Assembly (NCBI GenBank): GCA_002396645.1
Contig: DGYI01000055.1
Coordinates: forward strand, 5,392 to 11,033
Direction of reading: 5' to 3'
Length of the DNA stretch: 5,642 nt
Source of the DNA: Firmicutes bacterium UBA5010
GTDB taxonomy: Bacteria > Bacillota > Clostridia > Tissierellales > Sedimentibacteraceae
Shown here in pieces: positions 1 to 5,092 of the stretch (position 1 is its first letter; the number at the start of each line of letters is the position of its first letter). A program made the position numbers and the translations under genes. Below the pieces are notes generated by a model, which was not told the origin of the DNA, searched no databases, and saw nothing but the letters and a program-made list of their open reading frames with translations.

Positions 1-61
1 TTAATATCTCGTACAATTCATTTACTGTTAATTCATTGAATTTTTTTATATTCCAATTCAT
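1..61 (-). CDS. ElaA-like GNAT N-acetyltransferase, 5' fragment (runs off the window)
   Basis: An ATG at 61 opens a frame that stays open to the window edge and encodes MNWNIKKFNELTVNELYEIL, 20 residues. A good ribosome binding site (AGAGGAG, 77-71) sits 9 nt upstream. The pattern of W followed by I-K-x-F-x-E-L-T-x-x-E-L-Y-E-I-L is the usual N-terminus of ElaA-type GNAT proteins, small acyl-CoA dependent acetyltransferases of poorly defined substrate. In that family this segment leads into an R-x-x-V-F-V-V-E-Q motif, which lies beyond the window. The assignment rests on recalled similarity over 20 residues only; catalytic motifs cannot be seen. The gene follows the AraC-type regulator with a 130-nt gap, so it could be cotranscribed with it or have its own weak promoter. 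Confidence 0.6.
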   Translation of the reverse strand, partial: MNWNIKKFNELTVNELYEIL

Positions 62-191
62 TTGCTTAATCTCCTCTATAAATTCTAATCTTAATATCAG
101 ACCTGGATGATTTTAATTCATATTTTTATATTAATAATATATTAACTGCTATAAATATAAACATCAATATTATTTTATTAGATTTTTAAAT
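62..191 (-). promoter_or_regulatory. AT-rich intergenic region with weak candidate promoter for the elaA-like gene
   Basis: This 130-nt gap is very A/T rich. On the minus strand TTGATG (167-162) and TAATAT (144-139) are separated by 17 nt, each matching four of six consensus positions, which would start transcription near 132. A short palindrome, TTAATA-TAT-TATTAA (131-145), overlaps the -10. In DNA this A/T rich such matches occur easily, so the promoter is only a candidate. I see no stem with a U-tract that would terminate the upstream regulator gene. Confidence 0.3.
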
Positions 192-1085
192 TTATTTTTT
201 CCTTACAGGAATCCAAAGCTCACTTGTATAATCATCTTTTTGTGTATCTCCGGGTCCGTAAACCTGAATTTCGTAATTCATTGATTTTTCATATCCGCTT
301 GACGGCAGCCATTCTGTAAATATGCGTGCAGTCAGCATATCTATTGGATGAATGTTTTGATTTAATGTTCCTTTTGCGGCAAATACAGCCCATGTACTTG
401 CAGGTACTTCAAATTCAGTTAAATCATTATATGTTTTTCCGTCTGACTCAGCACCTATAGCTTCAATGATTTCACCATTTTCAAGAGTATTTATAACTCC
501 CATTTGATAAAAAGGTGCACGGTATAATCCATACTCAGCAATCTTCCTGTCCATACCGCCATGTAAAAATTCATCCCAGAAATCCCATCTCTCACCCATT
601 TGTTCTTTCCAATATTGTTCTTCCTTATTTGCTGTCCACATACCAAAATTTTTTACTGTTCCTGCAACTTTAATTATTCCCTTTTCTTCAATTCGATACT
701 CCATATTTATATCTCCTTTTATTGAAATATGAAAGGTGATACGTGGATACATTTTAAGACTTCTGCCTTGAGTGCATGCTTCTCTCGGCGATATTCCATG
801 TAATTCTTTAAATGCGCGTGCAAATGACTCCGGTGAGCTATAACCATATTTTAAAGCTATATCAATCACTTTATAATTTCCTTCCTGCAGTTCAATAGCC
901 GCAAGAGACAATCGTCTGTTTCTGATATACTCTGAAAAAGATATTCCGACAATATAGGAAAATATTCTGCCAAATTGATATGTATCGCATCCCACGATTT
1001 TTGAGATACGATTATAGTCAAAATCTTCTGCAATATTATCCTCAATATAATCTATAAGCTCGGTCATTATATTTAAAAATTCCAT
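192..1085 (-). CDS. AraC-family transcriptional regulator with C-terminal GyrI-like effector-binding domain
   Basis: This is a 297-residue DNA-binding regulator, probably an activator responding to a small ligand. Residues about 8-110 form an AraC/XylS double helix-turn-helix; the second HTH region has the family signature D-I-A-L-K-Y-G-Y-S-S-P-E-S-F-A-R-A-F-K, followed by H-G-I-S-P. Residues about 128-296 form a GyrI-like (effector-binding/SOUL-like) domain with a conserved stretch near its end, R-I-F-T-E-W-L-P-S-S-G-Y-E, as in Rob- and BltR-like regulators, where this domain binds drugs or other hydrophobic cations. The ATG at 1085 is preferred because AAAGGAAGG lies just upstream (1100-1092). 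In-frame starts at 1109 (ATG) and 1160 (TTG) have no ribosome binding site, and 1160 lies inside a hairpin arm. An internal start at 704 also has a strong ribosome binding site. Ligand and targets are unknown. Confidence 0.88.
   Translation of the reverse strand: MEFLNIMTELIDYIEDNIAEDFDYNRISKIVGCDTYQFGRIFSYIVGISFSEYIRNRRLSLAAIELQEGNYKVIDIALKYGYSSPESFARAFKELHGISPREACTQGRSLKMYPRITFHISIKGDINMEYRIEEKGIIKVAGTVKNFGMWTANKEEQYWKEQMGERWDFWDEFLHGGMDRKIAEYGLYRAPFYQMGVINTLENGEIIEAIGAESDGKTYNDLTEFEVPASTWAVFAAKGTLNQNIHPIDMLTARIFTEWLPSSGYEKSMNYEIQVYGPGDTQKDDYTSELWIPVRKK
702..720 (-). promoter_or_regulatory. Internal Shine-Dalgarno and ATG within the AraC-GyrI gene
   Basis: On the minus strand AAAAGGAGAT (720-711) lies 8 nt before an in-frame ATG (704-702), exactly at the junction between the HTH and effector domains. 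It is a stronger and better-spaced site than the one used for the full-length protein. Initiation here would make a free 170-residue GyrI-like domain starting M-E-Y-R-I. Whether it is used is inference; it may instead be a relic of a fusion between two adjacent genes, with the old ribosome binding site now read as the linker residues K-G-D-I-N. Confidence 0.5.
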
Positions 1086-1107
1086 CGCAATCCTTCCTTT
1101 CAAACTC

Positions 1108-1182
1108 ATTATATTAGATATAAAATCAAAATTCCTTGCAAAATTAAAACAATAATGCAAGATATAAAGTCAAAATCCTGCA
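1108..1182 (-). promoter_or_regulatory. Tandem direct repeats and candidate promoter upstream of the AraC-type regulator
   Basis: Two near-identical segments, 1116-1140 and 1160-1182, differ by one substitution and two single-base gaps and start 44 bp apart, about four helical turns. Both read AGATATAAA-N-TCAAAAT followed by a CC-containing stretch and TGCA on the plus strand. On the minus strand a perfect TATAAT (1113-1108) lies just before the ribosome binding site without a good -35, and a TTGACT (1173-1168) lies in the upstream repeat with a possible TTTAAT 19 nt on (1148-1143). Direct repeats upstream of a poor -35 suit an AraC-type activator site, so autoregulation is plausible but not shown. 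Confidence 0.4.
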
Positions 1183-1192
1183 TTATTGTTTT
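1146..1192 (-). terminator. 14-bp hairpin downstream of the YcaQ-like gene, possible weak terminator
   Basis: Perfect 14-bp arms AAAACAATAATGCA (1146-1159) and TGCATTATTGTTTT (1179-1192) enclose a 19-nt loop. On the minus-strand transcript the stem starts 34 nt after the YcaQ-like stop codon and is followed by AATTTT. Only three of the 14 pairs are G-C, so termination would be inefficient. The loop contains one copy of the tandem repeat and a TTGACT hexamer, so the palindrome could equally be an operator for the downstream regulator gene. Confidence 0.4.
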
Positions 1193-1226
1193 TTACATCA
1201 AGATACTGTATTTTAACTATTCAAGC

Positions 1227-2480
1227 TTAAACATCAGTATTATTTTCAAATTTTATAGAATCCAATTGATGAAAACTCATAAACCTATTATATGATTTTT
1301 TCAGTTCATTTTTTAAAGTTTTATTGATTTTCACTCCATCTTCAAACCAAATATTTTTTACAACCAGTATTTTATTTTTTCTGTCACATACCATTTCAGA
1401 TCTTGCTATGAAGCTGTCACCATATAAAACAGGCAAAACATAATATCCGTATTCTCTTTTACTTTCAGGTGTATATATTTCCCATTTATATTGAAAATTA
1501 AATAACTCGATTATCAGCCTTCTGTCCCAAAGCATACCATCAAGCGGAGCTATAAATTCCATACGTTTATCAAATTCGGTACAGCTTTTTATTTCATGAA
1601 TTATACTTTCATCTTCAGGCAGACAATAAAAGGTATCTTTTAAGCCTTCAATATTAATACTGCAAATTTTGTTTTCTTTAATCAATTGATCAAAAACAAG
1701 CTTTCTTTGCTCTGCCTTCATATTTGCTATATTAAGCCATGCATCACTTGGCCTGTTCCACAATAGCCCGACTGCTGAAATCCTCCTAAGAACTCTCCAT
1801 TTCATGTGCTCTGTTTCATCAGGAAAAGGCTCTTCTGCCTCAAGTATATCTTCAGATATATAGTCCTTGGCTAAAGCATAGTATTTTATTGTACCCTTCT
1901 TATGATGTACTATTAAATCTCCTCTAAAGTATAATGTTTCAAGAGCAGCACGCGATAATTTTGTGTCACTCCAGTACCAATCTACTTTTTCGTCAAGATC
2001 TATATCCTTTGAGCATAGTGCTCCTTTTTTAGAAATCAAACTTTTAATTTCTTCGGCAACATTATCTACCTGTTCTTGACCGCGAACACTTTTCTTGTAT
2101 CTGTCACGAATTCGCTCAAAATAAATCCAATCCTCGACGGGCATGATAGCAAGATTCTTATCAAAATAATCTATTAATTTTCTGTCCTCATAAAGCAGTT
2201 CATACAACATGTTTTTGGTAAAACCCTTAATCCTGGACTGTAAAACCAGCTCAGAATTTTTTCCGCAAACATCAATAGGATCATATTGAATACATCCTGT
2301 CTGCCTGACATATTCTAAGACACCCTGCTTTCCGATAAATTTATAACTGCCAATCAAACCTTGTTTTCGTAAAATAAACAATCTTGCTTCATGTTTTGAT
2401 AAATCAAAAGATTTCATAATTATGTCCATGCACCTATTGCACAAAATGTCATGAAACATTTGTGCATGGACTCGGTGCAT
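1227..2480 (-). CDS. YcaQ/AlkZ-like winged-helix DNA glycosylase (HTH_42 superfamily)
   Basis: This 417-residue protein matches the YcaQ/AlkZ superfamily, DNA glycosylases that excise bulky alkylated bases and unhook interstrand crosslinks. Visible features: an N-terminal winged-helix region with the Q-x-D motif (Q65-Y-D67), the active-site variant of the YcaQ branch (AlkZ itself has Q-x-Q); further winged-helix segments about 145-210 and 225-290; and a C-terminal part with the family signatures L-D-G-M-L-W-D-R-R (313-321) and K-R-E-Y-G-Y-Y-V-L-P-V-L-Y-G-D (341-355). It looks full length. The start at 2480 is chosen for its AAGGA site (2491-2487) 6 nt away. As I recall the family, homology normally begins near M22 (ATG at 2417), so the first 21 residues, encoded across a hairpin, may not be made. 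A LexA-box promoter precedes the gene. Substrate is inferred from the family. Confidence 0.85.
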   Translation of the reverse strand: MHRVHAQMFHDILCNRCMDIIMKSFDLSKHEARLFILRKQGLIGSYKFIGKQGVLEYVRQTGCIQYDPIDVCGKNSELVLQSRIKGFTKNMLYELLYEDRKLIDYFDKNLAIMPVEDWIYFERIRDRYKKSVRGQEQVDNVAEEIKSLISKKGALCSKDIDLDEKVDWYWSDTKLSRAALETLYFRGDLIVHHKKGTIKYYALAKDYISEDILEAEEPFPDETEHMKWRVLRRISAVGLLWNRPSDAWLNIANMKAEQRKLVFDQLIKENKICSINIEGLKDTFYCLPEDESIIHEIKSCTEFDKRMEFIAPLDGMLWDRRLIIELFNFQYKWEIYTPESKREYGYYVLPVLYGDSFIARSEMVCDRKNKILVVKNIWFEDGVKINKTLKNELKKSYNRFMSFHQLDSIKFENNTDV

Positions 2481-2500
2481 ACCCTTTCCTTATTTATCAT
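2420..2500 (-). CDS. Putative upstream ORF / leader peptide of the YcaQ-like gene
   Basis: An ATG at 2500 opens a 26-codon frame (M-I-N-K-E-R-V-C-T-E-S-M-H-K and onward, ending G-A-W-T) that ends at TAA 2422-2420. It overlaps the annotated start of the glycosylase in a different frame and stops 2 nt before the ATG at 2417, where family homology is expected to begin. Its upstream region carries only a weak AAGGTTG-type ribosome binding site. The stop-then-start spacing would suit translational coupling. It may be a chance frame; the peptide resembles nothing I know. Confidence 0.25.
   Translation of the reverse strand: MINKERVCTESMHKCFMTFCAIGAWT
2424..2471 (-). repeat. Strong hairpin at the 5' end of the YcaQ-like mRNA
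   Basis: Perfect 10-bp outer arms GTCCATGCAC (2424-2433) and GTGCATGGAC (2462-2471) flank an inner stem formed by GCACAAAATGT (2439-2449) and ACATTTGTGC (2456-2465), which share one bulged A, with loop CATGAA. The left side holds TGCAC twice (2429-2433 and 2438-2442), so the two stems compete for the same right-hand bases. The fold lies between the start codon with the ribosome binding site (2480) and the homology-supported start (2417), where it could limit translation. Confidence 0.6.
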
Positions 2501-2596
2501 TTCTTTCAACCTTATACCTCTAAGTAAAGTACACAAAATACCGCTAAAGCTTATATGCGGATTCAGCACTTAATTTTTAATATTAATTACTTCAGA

Positions 2597-2632
2597 TATG
2601 TAAATTTTATCAGAACACTTGTTCGTTGTCAA
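2597..2632 (-). promoter_or_regulatory. Sigma-A type promoter of the YcaQ-like gene
   Basis: On the minus strand a perfect -35 TTGACA (2632-2627) and a -10 TAAAAT (2609-2604, five of six) are separated by exactly 17 nt. Transcription would start near 2597, giving a 5' leader of roughly 117 nt before the ATG at 2480. The -35 is only 11 nt past the stop of the upstream GNAT gene. This is the best promoter in the window and marks the YcaQ-like gene as the start of its own transcript. Confidence 0.8.
2612..2625 (-). promoter_or_regulatory. LexA (SOS) box within the YcaQ-like gene promoter
   Basis: The minus strand reads CGAACAAGTGTTCT, matching the Bacillus-type LexA/DinR consensus CGAACRNRYGTTYC at 13 of 14 positions and the core GAAC-N4-GTTC exactly (2613-2624). 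It lies wholly inside the 17-nt spacer between -35 and -10, the classic position for repression by steric block. LexA bound here would silence the gene until DNA damage. The match and position are seen; binding is inferred. Confidence 0.72.
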
Positions 2633-2643
2633 GATATTTTAAC

Positions 2644-3453
2644 TTATACTCTATAAACCATATCTATTTGTCCTATTTCTTCGTTTGGCATAAAACCTAC
2701 ACTCTTATATAAATTAATTGCATTATTGTTGCACTCATCAGCCATGAGAAATGCTCTGTCCGCGCCGCAGTCTTTTCCGTAATTAAGAGCTTGCAATAAA
2801 AGCTTTCTGCCGATTCCTTTTCCCTGGAACTTTGGATTTACCGCTAATTCACGTATCCAAACTACTGCTCCTTTTTGGCTTTTGTGTCCATAAGTAGCTA
2901 CACATACAATTCCCGCCATTTCATCATTTTCTTTATGTACTAATACAGAAGAATCCTTATATTCGGAATCTGTAGAATTATCACTGCTTATCCACTCTTT
3001 AAACCACTCGGCAGTTTCTCCGAAAAATTCTCTGCTTTGTTCTTTGCAGGATAAAGTAAGCTTTGAAGCCTGTTCACATTCATCTTCACTTAACTTCATA
3101 TATTCTTCACAGCCAGGTACGAATTCAAGACCATTTAGCCAATAATCTCTGAATACTGCATACTCTGTAAAATTATTGCTTTTTAGTGTATCTACCCATT
3201 GAACGGGAATAAATGAAATAAAAATTTCTTTATTAATATTCTTTATATAATCCATAAGAAAATCAAGCTCATCAGCAGCCCAATGAATTTGATGCATATT
3301 GAATTCATTTTTAAAACCGTATAAAGCCAATAAATTACTGTCATCACACAGAATTTCATAATCCTTTATATCATCAAAATCTGTGTATTCCAGTGAATTA
3401 TGTTTAAATTTTTTTGCTCTTTCTTTTATATAATTAAAATTTAAAATATCCAA
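2644..3453 (-). CDS. Two-part GNAT-family N-acetyltransferase
   Basis: This 269-residue protein has a C-terminal GNAT fold that would transfer an acetyl group from acetyl-CoA to an unknown amine. Residues about 170-269 carry the expected core: E-L-A-V-N-P (202-207) leading into the acetyl-CoA pyrophosphate loop Q-G-K-G-I-G (210-215), then N-N-N-A-I-N-L-Y-K-S-V-G-F (242-254). Residues 1-115 lack clear motifs; the stretch L-K-S-N-N-F-T-E-Y-A-V-F-R-D-Y-W (90-105) resembles the end of a GNAT domain, so the protein may be a tandem with a degenerate first half. Translation starts at TTG (3453-3451): AAGGAAGG (3468-3461) is 7 nt upstream, and the next ATG is 52 codons in and would remove much of the N-terminal part. 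It follows the small GNAT gene by 33 nt and is probably cotranscribed with it. Confidence 0.85.
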   Translation of the reverse strand: MDILNFNYIKERAKKFKHNSLEYTDFDDIKDYEILCDDSNLLALYGFKNEFNMHQIHWAADELDFLMDYIKNINKEIFISFIPVQWVDTLKSNNFTEYAVFRDYWLNGLEFVPGCEEYMKLSEDECEQASKLTLSCKEQSREFFGETAEWFKEWISSDNSTDSEYKDSSVLVHKENDEMAGIVCVATYGHKSQKGAVVWIRELAVNPKFQGKGIGRKLLLQALNYGKDCGADRAFLMADECNNNAINLYKSVGFMPNEEIGQIDMVYRV

Positions 3454-3460
3454 ATTGTAA

Positions 3461-3468
3461 CCTTCCTT
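3461..3468 (-). promoter_or_regulatory. Ribosome binding site fixing a TTG start
   Basis: AAGGAAGG on the minus strand ends 7 nt before TTG at 3453. It is the evidence for the non-ATG start of the two-part GNAT. Confidence 0.7.
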
Positions 3469-3486
3469 ATAATAAAATTGTGTTTA

Positions 3487-3933
3487 TTATTTTATGTCTG
3501 TTATATACCTGCAAGTAATAACTTTACCTTCCTCATACATCTTATGCCATTCAGGTACACTTACTATTTTTTCAAGTGTACATCCCGAATATTCGCAAAT
3601 TTTTCTTGATGCTGTGTTGTCCGGAGAACAGGTAATAACTATATGTTCCATATTATGCTTTTTAGCAAGTTGAAACAATAATTTACATGCCTTAGCTGCA
3701 TAGTGATGTCCTCTGTACTCTGCATGGATTTCATAGCCTATATTCCCTCCATAATATGTGTTATCATTATGCCCCAGCCTTAAATCACAAAAACCCAAAT
3801 CTGCATCGTCATTAAGTCTCTTTATTCTAAAATAATATGCGGGAACATATCCTTTTTCTATATTTTCATCAGCAGTTCTGTCTAATTTCAAATAAATTTC
3901 ATCATCAATTAAATCATCAGTATAAAAAAACAT
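3487..3933 (-). CDS. Small GNAT-family N-acetyltransferase (Acetyltransf_3-like)
   Basis: This 148-residue protein is a single GNAT domain. The core strand N-I-G-Y-E-I (64-69) leads into the acetyl-CoA loop Y-R-G-H-H-Y-A (73-79), and S-P-D-N-T-A-S-R-K-I-C-E-Y-S-G-C (103-118) is the usual fourth motif. The loop departs from the standard R/Q-x-x-G-x-G/A: its second glycine position is occupied by bulkier residues, a variant I recall from a clostridial subgroup starting F-Y-T-D-D-L-I-D-D-E-I-Y-L. Substrate is unknown. The ATG at 3933 is chosen because GGAGG (3943-3939) is 5 nt upstream; the in-frame ATG at 3945 overlaps that site and has none of its own. The frame of a decayed GNAT ends 5 nt before that upstream ATG. 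The next gene follows after 33 nt. Confidence 0.85.
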   Translation of the reverse strand: MFFYTDDLIDDEIYLKLDRTADENIEKGYVPAYYFRIKRLNDDADLGFCDLRLGHNDNTYYGGNIGYEIHAEYRGHHYAAKACKLLFQLAKKHNMEHIVITCSPDNTASRKICEYSGCTLEKIVSVPEWHKMYEEGKVITCRYITDIK

Positions 3934-3949
3934 TATTACCTCCATTTTA

Positions 3950-4074
3950 TTATTTTTGACTTTCCCAATCAGATTTTAATACAGCATATTGCGCTAAATC
4001 ATAAAAATATCATTTCTGCACAAACCTGCCTGTCTAAATGTACCTTCGCTGTTTGCACCCTTATGTACTGACAT
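3950..4074 (-). pseudogene. Frameshifted 3' remnant of a GNAT acetyltransferase gene
   Basis: The gap between two GNAT genes encodes the tail of a third. From about 4074 one frame reads G-A-N-S-E-G-T-F-R-Q-A-G-L-C-R-N-D-I-F and then hits a stop (3996-3994). Adding one base to the T-run (A-run 4003-4007 on the plus strand) joins it to a second frame, Y-D-L-A-Q-Y-A-V-L-K-S-D-W-E-S-Q-K, ending at TAA 3952-3950. The joined peptide lines up without gaps on the C-terminus of the neighbouring intact GNAT (G-F-K-Y-E-G-I-L-R onward to K-D-E-F). The first three quarters of the gene are missing; the intact neighbour ends 15 nt upstream. The homopolymer shift could be a sequencing error, but the 5' loss cannot. 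The short frame from ATG 4074 has no clear ribosome binding site. Confidence 0.7.
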
Positions 4075-4089
4075 TTATCATAACCACAC

Positions 4090-4623
4090 TTATTTAGATA
4101 AAAACTCATCTTTAGTCATTGAATAACAGACATCATCTGTTATATCCCCGTTTGGCAATGTGCTTGACAGTCTTAATATACCTTCATATTTAAAGCCGGA
4201 TTTTTCTATTACTCTTTTTGAACGTTCATTAAAACAAAAATGATAAACAGATATAATATTAATATCTAATTCTTCAAAGGCATGTTTTAAAACTCTCTGT
4301 GTTGCCTCAGGTACGTAGCCATTTCCCCAAAATTTATCTGATAAGACATATCCTATCATTTTAGATTTTTCATTATCTCTTTTTAAATCTCTATGTAATC
4401 CGTAAGAACCTATAACCTTATTTGATTTTTTCTCAACTATAGCCCAAACATCATCCTTCTCAATAAACATTTTTAAAATATTCAGTGAATCTTCCTTAGT
4501 TTTATGCGGAGGCCAGCCTGCATTCGGTCCTACGTCAGGACTCTGTGCATATTCGAACAAATCATCCAAATCATTTTCCTCAAAGCCCCTTAATATTAAT
4601 CTTTCAGTTTCTAATGTTTTCAT
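4090..4623 (-). CDS. RimJ/RimL-type GNAT N-acetyltransferase
   Basis: This 177-residue protein has the complete layout of the RimJ/RimL (Acetyltransf_3) group, which acetylates protein N-termini or small amines; the substrate cannot be read from sequence. It begins with the group signature L-E-T-E-R-L-I-L-R (4-12), continues with I-G-S-Y-G-L (71-76), then I-G-Y-V-L-S (90-95) leading into the acetyl-CoA loop F-W-G-N-G-Y-V-P-E-A (98-107), and N-E-R-S-K-R-V-I-E-K-S-G-F (132-144) before E-G-I-L-R. The ATG at 4623 has AAAAGGATG (4639-4631) in front, about 9 nt away. The 55-nt gap to the DUF2500 gene holds a hairpin directly upstream of this ribosome binding site and leaves little room for a separate promoter. 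Confidence 0.9.
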   Translation of the reverse strand: MKTLETERLILRGFEENDLDDLFEYAQSPDVGPNAGWPPHKTKEDSLNILKMFIEKDDVWAIVEKKSNKVIGSYGLHRDLKRDNEKSKMIGYVLSDKFWGNGYVPEATQRVLKHAFEELDINIISVYHFCFNERSKRVIEKSGFKYEGILRLSSTLPNGDITDDVCYSMTKDEFLSK

Positions 4624-4643
4624 TTTTACACATCCTTTTTTTA

Positions 4644-4674
4644 AAAGAGTGAATTGTATAACAATTCACTCTTT
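4644..4674 (-). terminator. 14-bp triloop hairpin after the DUF2500 gene
   Basis: Perfect arms AAAGAGTGAATTGT (4644-4657) and ACAATTCACTCTTT (4661-4674) enclose a 3-nt loop. The stem starts 4 nt after the DUF2500 stop. On the transcript it ends in CUUUU and is followed at once by A-rich sequence and the next ribosome binding site. The U-tract is therefore short, so it may terminate poorly or act as an mRNA-stabilising or partial terminator element between the two genes. Confidence 0.55.
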
Positions 4675-4678
4675 GATA

Positions 4679-5062
4679 TTAGTTTCTTTCAAATCCTTTA
4701 TATCTGGTTCCCTGAAATGTCAATTTTCCCTTATCTCCTTCAACCAACATTCCAAATTCCTCGCCGTCAACTCCTAATTCCATTCTATCCCCGCTTTCTA
4801 CCTCAAAGGTAGTATAATACCAAGTGCTTGAGCTGTAATGATGATCATCGTTGGTATTATGACTTCTATGACTAACATCGGTTCTTTTTGCAACTACCTT
4901 TGCATCAACCGTTAAAACAGGAGAATTATTATTTTTATTCCATTGACCTATTCCTTTAAATATAGTGAATATTATAGTCCCAAATACCGCAATAAACATC
5001 AGCATAAAAATAACCGGAAAAGCATTGGACATAAAACTGTCAAAAAAACTAAAACCCATCAT
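4679..5062 (-). CDS. DUF2500 family membrane-anchored protein
   Basis: This 127-residue protein has one hydrophobic segment (about 13-36) and then a hydrophilic domain. The domain has the features I associate with DUF2500: V-D-A-K-V-V-A-K-R (52-60), a His/Ser/Asp-rich variable stretch (about 64-79), S-T-W-Y-Y-T-T-F-E-V-E-S-G-D (79-92), G-E-E-F-G-M-L-V-E-G-D-K-G-K-L-T-F-Q-G (100-118) and F-E-R at the end. The family has no established function; homologues are short proteins with an N-terminal anchor and a small beta-rich domain. No clear cleavage site is seen, so it probably stays in the membrane. GGGAGGAG (5079-5072) is 9 nt before the ATG at 5062; a second ATG follows directly. It lies between a possible RNA switch and a hairpin. 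Confidence 0.82.
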   Translation of the reverse strand: MMGFSFFDSFMSNAFPVIFMLMFIAVFGTIIFTIFKGIGQWNKNNNSPVLTVDAKVVAKRTDVSHRSHNTNDDHHYSSSTWYYTTFEVESGDRMELGVDGEEFGMLVEGDKGKLTFQGTRYKGFERN

Positions 5063-5092
5063 TTTGCTTAACTCCTCCCAATGAAATTAATT

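Noticed and set aside
159..177. Repeat of AAACATC-R-TATTATTTT at 159-177 and again near 1229-1246
   Set aside because: The second copy is the C-terminal coding end of the YcaQ-like gene; a short A/T-rich match with a difference is expected by chance here.
1086..1160. Longer 322-residue version of the AraC regulator starting at TTG 1160
   Set aside because: No ribosome binding site precedes it, the start lies in a hairpin arm, and the extra residues resemble no part of the family; ATG 1085 has AAAGGAAGG upstream.
2535..2561. CCGC/GCGG mini-hairpin in the YcaQ-like mRNA leader
   Set aside because: Only four base pairs with a long A/T-rich loop; too weak to call a terminator or riboswitch.
3978..4045. 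Candidate promoter for the small GNAT gene (TAGACA or TATGAT-like hexamers)
   Set aside because: No pair of hexamers has both good matches and proper spacing, and the stretch is better explained as decayed GNAT coding sequence.
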